DNA of 64,000 nt from Magnolia sinica (GCF_029962835.1 NC_080581.1:25620001-25684000); one strand, 5' to 3'. Positions 1-12,484 are shown, numbered from the stretch's first letter. Notes: generated by a model not told the origin, from the sequence alone. Program-made: numbers and translations.

Positions 1-59
1 GAGAACTTCCTCCGAAAGGCTTTCGCAGCAAATCCGCTCCCCATCCGCCCGTCTCCAGC

Positions 60-513
60 TAGGAACGGGCAACAACTATGGGTGGCTATTGTGATGTATG
101 GGTCTTATCTATACCGTCCATCCATTTTTTTCCTATCATTTTAGGTACGAGCCCAAAAAATGAGGCAGATCCAAGGCTTAAATATACTACACAATGGAGA
201 TTAAACTTTTACCGTTGAAAACTTCTTGGGGCCACAGAGGTTTTAGATGGAGCTGATATTTGTGTTTTCTCTTCATCCAGCTCTATCTAACTTTATAAAT
301 AGGTTGGATGGCAAATAAACATCATGATGCACCCTATAAAAGTTTCAATGGTGAGAATCATTATCACCAGTTCTTCCCATTGTGTGGTCCACTTAAGACT
401 TGGATCTGTCTCATTTTTGGCCTTGTATCTTAAAATGATACTAAAAAATGGATAGGTGGTGTGGATAAGACTCATACATCACAGTGGCCACTCAAAGCTG
501 CTACCCGTTACCA
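60..513. mobile_element. Fold-back MITE copy A
   Basis: Inverted ends: GGAACGGGCAACAACTATGG at the left matches the reverse complement of the right end (GGTAACGGGTAGCAGC) with substitutions, and both lead into TGTGATGTATGRGTCTTATC. The interior carries the family landmarks: GTGTGGTCCAC, TTTCAATGGTG, AGGTTGGATGGCAAATAAAC. No clean TSD was found. Confidence 0.7.
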
Positions 514-944
514 ACTGGAAACAACTGGGTAAGACGCAATCCGCATCCATCCTATCATTTGTTGGACGTCAATCCAGACCGTCAGTACAAACTACAACAA
601 ACAAGAGGAATTTTGAAGGTTACCGTTTAAACTTTTTTAAGATCGACTGGTACATTTAGGGCCTGTTTGGACGGGCGACCTAGATGGGATTGAGTTGTAT
701 TAGGGTGGATTGGACGTCTTTCAAGATGGCGTCAGTGGATTACATGCAATCCCACTAGATTGCTATATCCAGCGGCCCAGCTAGTGGCGTGTTTGGACGG
801 GCAGACGGCTCATGGGATTGCATAAAGTGATTGTGTTTGGATGGGGCATGGGATTGCATGCCATCCATGGGATTGAATTACCCCTACAACAGTTACTTGG
901 AAAGGATGGTTATAACCGTTTCCCGCCAACATATACATTGCATT

Positions 945-1430
945 GGTGTCCTGCCATCAAGTCCGTGGTAGGGGAGTCTGTGCTCTCTGTGTCACCCATG
1001 ATGAAAATGTTTCATCCATGCCCTTCATCCATTTTGACATATCATCTTACACCGTTGTCCCAAAAAATTAGAGGGCTATATATCTCAGGTGGACCACACC
1101 ACATTAAGATGTAGCATCAAGCCTATTATTTTACACTACTAATTTCACATCAAATCTGTTCATGAGTGGCATACAGACCCAGATGGAGATATAAACAAAT
1201 ATCAAAGAATATTAACTACATGTGGACCCCACTAGTGTTTTTTAAGGTTGACCCTCAATCAACACTGTTTCCTATAATGTGGTCCACATGATTTTTGGAT
1301 ACATGTAATTTTTTAAATCACACCATATAACAATGTGCAAATAAGGATAGACGTCAAGGCTGAAACACATACATTGTGGTGGGGCACACAGAGCTTCGGC
1401 CACCAGCCATTACCTGGTGTTAGTGGGAGT
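945..1430. mobile_element. Fold-back MITE copy B, inside the Harbinger element
   Basis: Shares with the family AGGTGGACCACACCAC, CATCCATTTTGAC, AATGTGGTCCACATG and the closing ACATACATTGTGGTGGGGCA. It is degenerate, and its limits are set only by loose inverted ends. The insertion postdates the host transposon. Confidence 0.6.
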
Positions 1431-1877
1431 AGCAAGTCCCGTAGCTTACCTTGACATACATATAGCTTGTTCGGGTCATAAAATTGTGTGGGGCCCACTA
1501 ATGTATGTCTCATCAACGCTGGTAATATCTAGTTTATTCAATCAATATTACTATCACCATGGAACATGTCCACGTATCCCCATGGATGACATCATGTGGC
1601 AGTGGTGTTATAGAGATAGATCCCAAAAAATATATGGCAGTCTAAAAAAGAGATGTATGAAAACATGAGAAACATAAGTTGTGCAGGAAAAAAAAAAGAA
1701 AAAGAAACAAGTAACATATAAAGAGTTATAGTCATCTGTGTTGGGCTAGAATTTAAAAATAACAAGAAAGGCAAGAAAAAGGACACCGACGCCAACTGGA
1801 AGAGCACAGAATATCTCTTCATTTGATCGAGCTGATGGGGGAACATCATCAGTCAACACGGCCCTAGAAACCATGGC

Positions 1878-2186
1878 TTACGTTGCCTGTGTCGTCTGCA
1901 TCATCTGTCGGATGGATGAAAACGAAGAATGGCGGATGTCCAGCTCATCAGAAAATGCGGCGACCTGAACCGCATGAGATTCCGTGCAAGGTCTTGACGG
2001 TGCACATGCCTTACTGAAGTGACCATCCCAACATGCAACTACCTCTTTCCAGTTCCTGAATGCGCGGTGTCTCGCTCTACTAAAGCCCTCCACCTCCAAC
2101 CGAGCGTCATCCCAACATTTGTATATTCCAGGCCTACGTCCCACCAAGACGACATAATACTTATCCTTTCCCATCTGCAATGACAT
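1878..2186 (-). CDS. Viroplasmin / RNase H1 N-terminal-like exon within the Harbinger element
   Basis: The open frame MSLQMGKDKYYVVLVGRRPG continues IYKCWDDARLEVEGFSRARH and then FRNWKEVVACWDGH. This is the hallmark of the roughly 45-residue domain shared by caulimovirus viroplasmin and the N-terminus of eukaryotic RNase H1, which binds RNA/DNA hybrids. ATTGCAG just before ATG 2174 is a good splice acceptor, so this may be a downstream exon of the Myb-like gene or a separate small gene. About 80 residues after the domain resemble nothing I know. The domain itself is intact, while its neighbours are broken. The RNase H catalytic domain is absent. Confidence 0.6.
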   Translation of the reverse strand: MSLQMGKDKYYVVLVGRRPGIYKCWDDARLEVEGFSRARHRAFRNWKEVVACWDGHFSKACAPSRPCTESHAVQVAAFSDELDIRHSSFSSIRQMMQTTQAT

Positions 2187-2639
2187 GGACGTAATTAGCA
2201 CGAGATTCGTGTGTTGGAATAGAAATTCACAAACGAAGTTTACATGCAGTATTGTCCTATCGAATAACATCGTAAAGTGTAAATCGACTTACTAAATGAA
2301 AACAAAATCCAGTCATTTATACGTACCCTTCCAAGCAAGCGAATTATACGGTCGTATTTGTCTTAAGAAAATAAACTTACCAATGAATGCATGTGAAACC
2401 ATATAAAAGATGTTAATTACATAAAAGTTATCGTCATAGCATAATTGTCATATTCATATATACTACATATATACTACCATTTGTGTCAGCCCAAAAAATA
2501 GATCTAAAAATCAAATCATCCAAGAAAATCAAGTATATCAAAGTTATTACATACCAACAACTAACAACTAAGAAAACATAACCAGCTTCTATAAATCCTC
2601 CGATGGATCCAGCACCTCGATCACCAAAAGTGGTCATGG

Positions 2640-3758
2640 AGTGTTTTCTTCAACCAGTTAATGCAACGCTCAGGTCACAGACTCACAAAGAACGATGCCA
2701 GATCTTTATCCTTACTCAAGAGCTGACCAACCTAAAAAAAACTCTGAGTTGGTCAGGCCCTGGACCTCTTCTAGTACATCAAGTACTTTGGAAGTGCGAT
2801 TCGCCAACTTGCCGAGGCCAAATTTCAGCATTGAGTCGACAACGGTCTATAAAGAGGCCCTGAGTACTTCACAAGGAGGAGGAGGGCGCGATCGTTTCCT
2901 TCCTGTGCTCCCACTTCGAGTAGCATTGGAATCAGCTGTGTGAGTGGTAGTGCTACGTGAGCCGCGTTGTCCCATCGAAGGACCATCTAGCGAAAATGGG
3001 ATGGTCCCTGTGGAGTTTGTGACAAAATCATCTGACAGGTCAATTGTATCATCGAGGTCATCATCCAGCTCTCTCCATGCATCATTGAGTTCTTGTTGAA
3101 GACGAGATGATGATGCTGATGTGGCTATACTTCTACTGCCTTGGACATAACGTCCCGATGCCTAGTCCGAACCGACGATAGTTGTAAGATCATCCATTCT
3201 CTCAATCCATTTCCTGCGGAGTCTCTCCACACGTGGGTGAGACTGTAGCCGTACATTAAGCATTTGTAAGTATAGTAAGAAGTATATACTGATGCAAATA
3301 TTTCTACAACTATATTTTAAAAATTATACCTTAAGATATTCCTCCCAGACTTCATTAGGAGTCGTCACCATCATCCGCTCACTATCCCATCCAAACCCAC
3401 TTGCCGCCAGCATATCCTTCACTGCAGTGTACTCCCTCTTGTAATACCTTAGTCGGTTCAACAGATTTTACCACTTGAGGACTACATTGGTATGCTTTGT
3501 AACGGCTTCGACGGCAATTTGGTACGCCTTAACGTTTGAAACCATTATCGCCCTTGCGTCCCAATGCCACTTGTTCCAGAAATATGTCGATCATAACCTG
3601 ATCCATATCGGGAGTCCATTTTATTTTTGAGGCTCGGGATGCAAGCTCGGTCAGGGATTTCACTGTCTTCGTGCGTGGGGAAGTCGTGTCAGCACCACTG
3701 GTGTCTTGGCTTGTGAATGTGTTAGTGTCAATGAATCATTAGACATCGGGTCTGCCAT
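2640..3758 (-). pseudogene. Myb/SANT-like partner protein of PIF/Harbinger, broken
   Basis: From ATG 3758 on the minus strand: KIKWTPDMDQVMIDIFLEQV, a SANT-like tryptophan helix, then YKREYTAVKDMLAASGFGWD and EVWEEYLK, the signature of the plant Myb_DNA-bind_3 family. After a probable intron (about 3350-3265) comes SHPRVERLRRKWIERMDDL and an acidic stretch ELDDDLDDTIDLSDDF, then a GSTGRKRSRPPP basic segment. In the family this protein binds DNA and brings the transposase to the transposon. Lesions include a frameshift near the N-terminus, a TAA at 3468-3470 and a stop after TTIVGSD. It lies downstream of the transposase in the same direction, as in two-gene Harbinger elements. Confidence 0.75.
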
Positions 3759-3999
3759 ACCACCTGAATATCAAGTACATATGATGGTTTGTAAAAAGTC
3801 AACGATAATCATAAGAATGACAGCTATTCAAATGAATGATTAGCAAAATCATCATCTGGTATCTCCATATGATGGATCTATCTAGTCAGAGGTTGGAATA
3901 TTACAATTCCATTGTCAGGTACGTAACGTTTTGTAGAAAGTAAATAACAGCAAGTCATGGAATTTGTAACAAATAGCAATCAATTATCTACTCCTACTA

Positions 4000-5372
4000 T
4001 TTTGCTGCGCATCCACCCATAATCTGGTTGCTATATCATTGCACACATAAATCCAAGCATCCTTTTTCACGCTAAGATGCTCGCAGTAACCATTGTCGCT
4101 CGTCATTCATTAATACCTCATGAGGCATTGGGTTACTCTCCCCATCAACAACAGATACTCCAGCATATTCCATTTCTTCTTGAGATTCTGGTCTAGTACG
4201 TATGAAATTGTGTAAGACATAGCAGACTATCACAATTTGGATCTATGTGCAGAATTCATACTGCATGGCGGTCTTTAAGATGGGGAATCTGCCTTTCATA
4301 ACACCAAAACAGTGCTCAATTGCATTGCGCAATTGTGCATGTCGGTAATTAAACAGCTCCTTCATGTTGGCGGGTACTCTCCCGATTCGATACTCCTGTA
4401 AGTGGTATCGAACGTCCTGGTATGGAACCATAAAACTGGGTGAATGTGCATATCCGGCATCGACAACGTCATATTTTCCTAAACATTTGAATCAAAGTCC
4501 CATTGAGTGAACAATAAAATAATTCAAGTAGATGAAATAGATTGACAATCTCTTAAAAGATAACCAATACTATGTGGGACAACCAAGGGATCATCTGATC
4601 AACTCAATATGTTGTGTAAGACCCTTGCATCTAAAGCAAAACCCTCCCAACCAACCAATATGTATATGAAATTCATATCAAATAAACACACCGCTAATAC
4701 GTTTTGGGAGAGGACCCCCTTTCGATTGAGGAAGCTCGTATGGTCACCGGCAGGCACATGAGCTGGAATGTGTGTACCATCAATTGCCCTAATGCAATCC
4801 GAGATACATTGGATAAAGGTGTGAATGAAAGGTAGTAAAAAATATATACATGGAAATCTGACCCACCATAATTAATACCTGAAAGTAAGTAGCCCAATTT
4901 GTGTTTGTCTAAATCTAGAGGGAGTCGTTGGTCCAGCCTGTTTAATGAAAATTGGGTACAGAGATACAATTGCATCTAGTACACTGTGAAAGTGGCAACT
5001 CACTGTTTCACCCGAACGAATGAATTTATGACCAATGATGCTATTCTGAACATTGTGCCCCAATATGTGTAGGAACATAACTAACTGTTCTTCAAGACTC
5101 ACACGCCTCATATTACGCAGCATTGTCTTCTCCCGTAGATGGGTACATAGTTCGAAGAACGTCTCCCGATTTATTTTAAGTTGCATGACACAATCCTGGT
5201 CACTGGCCCTAATGATAAAGTTGATGAACCTAGCTCGCTCATCCTCAAAATGATGAGCCGACTTTTTGAGCATGTATTCACGACAATATTCCTCGACAGC
5301 TGCTACACAAGCCATCATCGCTCGAGCAACTATGACACTATCTGTATGTTCTCCCGAGTCTTCACTCTCCAT
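4000..5372 (-). pseudogene. PIF/Harbinger transposase (DDE_Tnp_4 / HARBI1-like), broken
   Basis: Reading the minus strand from ATG 5372: an N-terminal helix-rich part (MLRNMRRVSLEEQLVMFLHI, then LGHNVQNSIIGHKFIRSGET) typical of plant HARBI1-like proteins; after a frame change (intron or indel between about 4930 and 4800), DCIRAIDGTHIPAHVPAGDH with the first catalytic Asp (codon at 4779-4781); LVGWEGFALDARVL with the second Asp; then, after a likely intron ending at a TTTAG acceptor, VVDAGYAHSPSF, YHLQEY, ELFNYRHAQLRNAIEHCFGV (catalytic Glu in IEH) and MKGRFPIL. An in-frame TAG at 4243-4245 interrupts the end, and VLHNFIRTRP continues beyond it. All three DDE residues are present, but the frame is not intact. 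Confidence 0.8.
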
Positions 5373-6704
5373 CACTAATTAATAACGAACACTATCAGGC
5401 TCGTATACTCAAATTGACAATATTTACTAGTATTTCTCCCATGAAATGGGGACTAAACCAACTTTACAAGCGTAGAAAAATATCGAAAAATTTAAACACT
5501 CAATTGTTCCTTCAATTTGACTCTAGTTATAAGTCAAGTTTTCGTGCATGAGAAGGTTTTTGGAACATTTGAAGTCTTTTCATCTCTTCTTGTTCCAGAA
5601 AAAAATTGAATAATTTATATGGTTGGGTAAGTTCAACTATGATTATATGTTAAAAAGTTCAGAACCCATGATTTTCTTCAACATCAACAATCATATTTGA
5701 ATCTCTTCAAATAATTCTAAAGCTAAAGATTCCAATTGAAAATCCAAACATAACGCCCATAATACCGTTTGGGGGTTAAAACAAATAAGATTATGTGGCA
5801 GATACATGAAAAACTAGCTTCACAGTAGGCAGAGAGTTAAATTAAAATGATATATGGGCTACTCAATGTTATCTAAATATGTTCATTATATGGGATGAAA
5901 ATGAATTGAAGCGCAAGAAAGTAAATTAAAACAAGCCCATAACTTGATACATACCAGGAAACAGGCAATTCCATGTTACATGATGGTATGAGATCAACCA
6001 GTTGTCCTGATAACTCAAAGCATATTTTTTCTGTAACTTATGAATCGACAGCATGCTCATGCTGACATGCATATTCTGGAATGATATGCAGCAGTTGTCC
6101 TGACATAATTTCATAAACATCATTTGATTGGCAGCAACACATCAGATATGTAAATGAAAGTATTCATCGCTAATGCTAGCTATGGAACCAAGTACATTTC
6201 ATAGAGATTTGCTCGCCATTCAAACAATAAAGCAAATTTCTATTTTCCCATATGAGCAAAAGAGTAGAAACTTACCTCTTAAACGTCTCTATAATGAACA
6301 AGAACGATGTGCTCAACACTGTTTCTTGAAAAATGAGACAACATGTATAGGAAATATTCCTTCAGTTAAAATAACACACAACCATAATAAGCAGGACCAC
6401 GTCATACACCATTGAATATAAGTTAGACGTTGTTCGCAATAGGACAGTGGCTTTTCCCATATGAATAGAGTATGCAATATAAACTACCAGATCATAACCA
6501 ATACCATACCAGATTTGTATAACAGATAACAGTGAGATTAGAGAAACCATACTAGATAAACTTCAAGGAAAAGCAACCATGCTGCGATTAACGAAATGAG
6601 AAGTCAACAACATATAAATTCCACGAAACAGCAAAAAGAAAAAGAATTTCTATGAAGACAAAATACAAAGGAAGTATTTGTGATAGATCATTTTCCAGCA
6701 TGAA

Positions 6705-7090
6705 ATAAAAAACGAAACGGATGAAAAGCTACCTCAAGTGTACCACACCACAGGAAATGGTAGTGATTGAACGCCCACCATTAAAATTTACCTGGACACC
6801 ACAAAAATTTTGGATCAAGCTGATCGATATTTGTGTTTCCCATCATCTAGGTCTGTGTGACCTTATCATCAGTTTGGATGGTAAATAAACATTACAGTAG
6901 GCCTTAGAAAGGTTTCAACGGTGTTTGCATTATCCCCACTGTTTCCTGTAGTGTGCGCCATTTGCACTTTGGATCTGCTTAATTTTTTGGCTTGTAACCT
7001 AAAACTAGGTAGCGAAACAGATGAAAGACATGGATATCTAAAACACATACATCAAGGTGGGCCCCATAGCCCCTGGCTCCCACCATATAA
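6705..7090. mobile_element. Fold-back MITE copy C, inside the Harbinger element
   Basis: Family landmarks in order: TACCACACCACAGGAAATGG, ACCATTAAAATTTAC, TTTGGATCAAGCTGAT, GGATGGTAAATAAACATT, CCCCACTGTTTCCTGTAG and ACATACATCAAGGTGGGCCC. The left arm appears truncated. A further fragment of the same family is at 7165-7255. Confidence 0.65.
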
Positions 7091-7164
7091 TTATACCGGC
7101 CTGATGTATGTAGGGACCACCAGAAGAATGACTATGTGGTTGACTACTGTGGCTTAGTTTGACA

Positions 7165-7255
7165 CTTGATGCACAAGCATTAAATAGTGGGGCCTAGCAA
7201 GGTTTTAACAGTGGAAATCATTATCCCCACTGTTTCCTGTGATATGATTCACTTG
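7165..7255. mobile_element. Fold-back MITE fragment D
   Basis: Contains GTGGAAATCATTATCCCCAC, TGTTTCCTGTGATATG and a degenerate CACTTGATCTTTG, matching the right half of the family. It is only a fragment. Confidence 0.5.
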
Positions 7256-8589
7256 ATCTTTGCATTCACAATAGACTATAGTTAATCGCATGACTGTAGT
7301 TAATCGCATTCAAGATGCATTGTTACAGAACAGAATCAACCCCAAGTGCAAAACCAAAAGGCATACTGCAAGAAAAATGAAGTGATAGAAGCATTTGAAG
7401 TAAGGAAAACACACATGGTAAATGAATGTTGGTGAAAAACATGGGATTGTTAAATATGAGCTAAACAGATGAAACTGAAGGTAACACATTTCTCAAACCT
7501 GTTGCCTAATAATAGAACAATTGTAGCTCCTTATAGAGTAAATTATTGCAAGAATATTTGCACTTCTTATCATAGATGGCACAAGTATATCCTAGAAATT
7601 AAAATCTGTAATACAATCAACAAAGACTAACAGTTGGAGTCACATGGAGCACATCACAAGAAGATAAAACCAAGTTTCTATTAGTTATCCTCGTAAACAG
7701 TTGGGTGTCACATGGAGCACATCACAAAAAAAAAAAGAAAAGAAAAAGAAAAAAAAAAGATCCATTTAGTTGATGCGGGGCATAACAATCCAGCTAGCCC
7801 ATAAGGTGAGCCACCTGTGTGTGAAGAGAAGCGATAGTAACTAGTGAGTTATTTAGAGTGTCTATTGTTTCCATATAATGCATCCATCCTACTATGAAAA
7901 TCAAACTGACCTAAACAATTTTCCTAACAATTGAAAAGCATATCTTTCATAATTTTCCAAACAAATGAAAATTCAACAAAAAGATAAGCACAACATCATG
8001 ATACTTCTTCTAATGGGAATCACACGTTGAAGCCCAAATTCACAAGAGAAAAGGGCCCCACTACTTCCATGACCATTCTGAATGCACCGATGGACATCAT
8101 GTTTTGAACAGTGGAATCTTCCCTATGAGTCGTTCATTAGATTTGCAGGCAAACGGAAACTCAGAACATGAAGGAGAACCCAAATATACAACAAAGAACA
8201 AAAAAGAATTCGTTGTGAAAAATAAAAGAATATGGAAACATAGTAATAAAGAGGATTCATAATTCATATCCATGGCTACAGATATCAGAGATGAACATTG
8301 CAAATGATACATGTTAACAGATAATCAGATTTGTCAAACCCAATGTCTACAAATTCAACAGTTTGTCGAAGTAAGAATCCATATTAAAAAACAGGCCGAG
8401 AAACACATCAGCCCTCAAAACAGGCTCCAGTTTTGGAAAATAGGAGTTGAATTAACAGGATTCTGATGCAAATCCATACTGTACATTGAATGTGAAACAA
8501 ATGGAAATTTATGACCATACATTACTCCAAATACCTGATTTACTCTCATTTGATTTTTGACAGAAAAGCACGGACAGACGACAATAGAT

Positions 8590-10290
8590 GAACAAGATAG
8601 CATTTGATGAAACTATCATCTATACATGTACTTTAAAAATCAGTAACATTCATAATTGGATGTCAAGAAAAACTAACAACAGGAAATCCATTTGAGATAT
8701 ACCGTAAATAACACTCCAACTTGATAAATTGAACTTATCATATGAACAGTCTATTGCAAATAGTCCACATATATCCACATTATGTAACAATCCAAAAGGT
8801 ACAATTTTCTGTTGTTAGGTGTATATTACAGGTATATATGACACCAAATATACACTTTCTGTAACCCAAAGAAACCCCAAATTATACAGTTTGAAAAGAT
8901 AATCAGATTTGTCAAACCTAATGTCTTAAATTCCATATTGTATCAGTTGGATTTAGTCCATATTGAAAAACATTTTGAGAAACAATACAGTTGTCAAAAG
9001 TGGATTCAAATTTGGAAACACACAATTATAAGATAACAGGATTCTGACGCAAATCAATAGTCTAAACTAAATGTGAAACAGAGAGAAATTTATGGGCATA
9101 CATTACACCAAGTACCTGGATTCGTTGAAAACCAACAACAGAAATTCCATGTAAGATATACCAATGTAACACTGCAACTAGGTGAATAGAATTTCTCATA
9201 AGTACAAATATATTGCAACAAGGTCCAGAAACGTCCACTGTATGTAACAATCCAGATGAACATTATATTTTCAGAAGAACGGTGAACGGTGACTAAGTCT
9301 CCACTTTAACTACCAAACTATCCTCTATACATGTACACTAGAGTAGAAATATTCATAACTGTATACTCAAATGATAACAATCGATTTTCAGCATAATCAT
9401 AAGAACATTGATAACTATCATCTATACTTTGATCAAACTATCGTCTATACATGTACATTAACCAAATGAAAAATTCATAACTGGATTCAAAGAGAACAGT
9501 CTATTCCCAAATAAACATGAAAAATCCATAATTGTCATGGCTACCTTCATCATACTATAATGTATACATCTCTACTTTATGTGAAATTCCAAAAGAACAG
9601 TCTGTTCTCAGCAAAACAGAGACTAAATGTCCATTTTAATTTTCAAAGAAATCATTATCTTGTCAAGCAGTCTAAAAATATCCACTTTATGCAACCCAAA
9701 CAAACACCAACTGAGGACGGTTCAAAGATTTTCACAATTGTCAAACACAATGTGATCCTAGAAATTCCCCAGAACCTGATTTCCAGGCATTTGTTTGATG
9801 AAAGTAAAAATTGCTTGGATAAATATAAACAAAAAAAAAAAAAAAGAAAAAAAGAAGAAGAAGGTGTCATTGATCAAACTATCATCTGTACATGTACTTT
9901 AGGCAAGAGAAATACATAATTGGAATACAAGGAGAATAGTCTATTCTCACAAGAAAAAAAAAAAAACACAAAACAAAACAAAACAAAAAATTCATAACTA
10001 TCATTTATACATTGATCAAAAATTCATATATACATGTACTTTCTATATGAAAAATTCATAACTGGATTCCAACGAGATTAGTCTATTCTCAGAAGAACAG
10101 TATCAAATTAAACAGCTTGCATTTATACATTCCCAGACTATCATCTATACATGTACTAAAAAATACAAAATTTCATAACTGGATTCCAAGGCATACAGTT
10201 TATTCCCAGAACAATCCTTCAAAATCCATAATTGTCATCTGTACATTGATCAAACTATCATCTATACATGTACAATTCATCAGCAGAACA
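8590..10290. repeat. Degenerate dispersed repeats (type 1) in the Harbinger interior
   Basis: The phrase AACTATCATCTATACATGTAC recurs imperfectly near 8613, 9308, 9437, 9878, 10025, 10139 and 10254, often with TTCATAACTGGATTCCAA and GAACAGTCTATTCTCAG following. The spacing is irregular (100-450 bp), suggesting an old array broken by indels. No coding potential. Confidence 0.65.
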
Positions 10291-10319
10291 TGATTTTTGA
10301 TAACAGAATTATGATGTCC

Positions 10320-11275
10320 AAGTGTAAAATCCTGTAACAGAAAATCCATCTGATATATAACAACAACAGACAAATCCAGCAATTGATATATCAACACTGC
10401 AAACCACCTGAGATATACCACTAAATTCATGTGACATATACCAGAAAACCATCTCATTATAAAAGAAGAAGATACCATATACTCAAAACAAGAAAAGGAA
10501 TAAATTTATAGGAAAAAAAAAAAGAAGACAAAGACAAAAATAACACCAAAATAAGAACATCTAAAATATATATTTCTCAGAACATGAAAACAATATCGAG
10601 TAATGGCTAAATAGACTATGTACCGTAATTTGCATTATGTTAGCTACCCATAAGCAGGAAAAAGCAAGAATATTCAAGTAGAACTATATGCTACAAGAAA
10701 CACATGTACAGATTTCTAATAATGTGATATTAGAATACTTAAAAAACATAAAACAAAGTCATTGAAATTTGATGACATGTTGGAAATATATCTAGGATAT
10801 ACCAACATGTGTAAATTCTATCTGAGATATAGCAACAACAGACGAATCCATCAATAGATATACCAACAACAGACAATCATATGAAATATACCAAAAAATC
10901 CATCTCAGATATACCGACATTTGTAAAACCCATCTGAGAAAACCCGATATAACAAAATGCAACAATATATATACCTAGAACACAAAAATCCATCTGAGAT
11001 ATAGCAGTAAAAATTCATCTGACATATACCAACATGTGTAAAATCCATATGAAAGATTTATACACAATGAAAATCTAGCATTAGATATATCAACAACAGA
11101 AAATCCACCTCAGATATATCAGAGAATCCATCTCAGATATCCCAACAACAGAAAATCCCTCTCAGATATACCCACTATAGAAAATCAAGCAATAGATATA
11201 CCAACAATAGAAAAGATACCTGAGATACACCTATGCAAAACTATCTGAGATATACCAACAACAGAAAACTCATCA
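10320..11275. repeat. Degenerate tandem repeats (type 2) in the Harbinger interior
   Basis: About 25 imperfect copies of a 28-40 bp unit built on CCATCTGAGATATACCAACA and ACAGAAAATCC, densest at 10770-11270. It differs from the type 1 repeat to its left. It lies between the proposed leader exon and the transposase, so it would be within a long 5' intron if that leader is real. Confidence 0.7.
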
Positions 11276-11526
11276 ATGAAAGGCGGCAACAATAGGAAGC
11301 AAAAGATCAGGGTATATGACGTATTGTCTGAAAATCCATCTAAACCATAATCAGAATGTCAAACAAAGCCGTTGTAGCCAACGACACAGGCCAACTCCAT
11401 ATCGGAGGGCCTGTCTCGCCTGTGACGAAGCCGCATACATCACATGCATGGAAAACCACCTCATCCCTCTCAGGCGCAACACAGATCAGGCCATACTAGA
11501 ACATGCAAGAGATATCAGGGTTTACT

Positions 11527-11800
11527 CATAGAGTTTGGGCGAGGAAGATGACCTACCTCTGCTCGAGAAGACCGTTAGTTCGCGATGACAGCACCGGCTC
11601 GACTGGTGATGGCCATCGTGACCTGAAACAGCTTCTTATAACCCCATTTCGCGTTAAAATAATCGTCTCCCACTACCATCTCGTCACCCAAACCGCCAAA
11701 TCCGAACGTCAGAAAACCAATCCGAATTTCATTCGTACGATGGACATCGGGCGTGAGACTGGTAGGGAGAAAAAAACCCCAATCCAGCACTGATCTCATA
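11527..11800 (-). other. Possible 5' leader exon of the Harbinger transcript
   Basis: A locally GC-richer segment near the right terminus. On the minus strand it holds a 74-codon open frame and then CGAGCAGAG followed by GTAGGTCAT, a plausible donor near 11553-11545. It lies upstream of the transposase at the end where the promoter of such elements usually sits. This is inference from position and composition only. Confidence 0.3.
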
Positions 11801-12167
11801 GGATTGTGCTATACCACCGATAACCCCCAAAATCCAAAGACGTAATCCTTCCAAATCTAGCAAATTTTCTCACCTGTCGCAAATCCACCGCCTGTCCAAA
11901 CAGATGGCAATGGCTATACGGACGTTGTGGGAGTTGAGGAGCCTATTCCACCTAATACAGGCTACTCCTTCGCACGCTGCTCGTCCAAACTAGCCCTTAT
12001 ACTCCATCCAAACCGTTCGTAAGGCTAATCTCAAAAGGGTAATAGCGAAACAAAATACCATCCCGATCCAAAACTTTAAGTGGGCCATGATAAGATTTCA
12101 ATGCGCCTAGGTAAGCTTTCGATTTACCCGATTTTTGATATGGTGCAAGTGACAGACGTAATAAGTG

Positions 12168-12475
12168 GGAAACGGATTGGCTACTCCCCCTGCCAGTAAC
12201 CCGGTGGCTGTGGTCGGTGCTCTATGGACCCCACCATGATGTATGTGTTTCATCCATGCCGTTCATCCATTTTTACAGATAATTTTATGCTTGATTCCAA
12301 AAATTATAGGGATACAAATCTAAGGTGGATCACACCACAGGAAAACAATATATCTAATTTTTGATCTCGTAACCTAAAATGATCTATAAAAATATATGGA
12401 CGGAATGGATGAAACAAATACATCATTGTGGGTCCCACAGAGCACCGACCATCAGCCAGTAGCCAATCTGTTTCC
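12168..12475. mobile_element. MULE-type fold-back MITE upstream of SIP1
   Basis: 308 bp. The ends are inverted repeats: the left begins GGAAACGGATTGGCTACT and the right end reads the same in reverse complement with one change (GGAAACAGATTGGCTACT). Inside, GATGTATGTGTTTCATCC and GGATGAAACAAATACATC form further inverted arms. It is flanked by a perfect 9-bp duplication TAATAAGTG (12159-12167 and 12476-12484), as expected for Mutator-like insertions. This copy defines the family found elsewhere in the window. Confidence 0.88.
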
Positions 12476-12484
12476 TAATAAGTG

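Larger units (their letters stand above)
5376..8590. other. Non-coding Harbinger interior
   Basis: AT-rich, with no open frame that resembles a protein. It holds the fold-back MITE copies at 6705-7090 and 7165-7255, a short direct repeat TCACATGGAGCACATCACAA (near 7639 and 7708) and an A-rich run at 7728-7760. Confidence 0.6.
659..11996 (-). mobile_element. PIF/Harbinger DNA transposon, 11.3 kb, decayed
   Basis: The left end GGGCCTGTTTGGACGGGC (659-) mirrors the right end, whose reverse complement is GGGCTAGTTTGGACGAGC (ending 11996). Both are flanked by TTA (656-658 and 11997-11999), the 3-bp TWA duplication of the PIF/Harbinger superfamily. Inner copies of TTTGGACGGGC-like sequence occur near 792 and, inverted, near 11885. 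On the minus strand it carries transposase (about 4000-5372) and Myb/SANT-like (about 2640-3758) remnants, the two genes that define the superfamily. It is far longer than typical members because of 6 kb of AT-rich non-coding DNA on the transposase's 5' side. Confidence 0.82.

Noticed and set aside
1878..2270. Start of the viroplasmin-like frame at 2270
   Set aside because: The first 28 codons lie before a convincing splice acceptor and do not resemble the domain family; the frame from the Met at 2186 or 2174 fits better.
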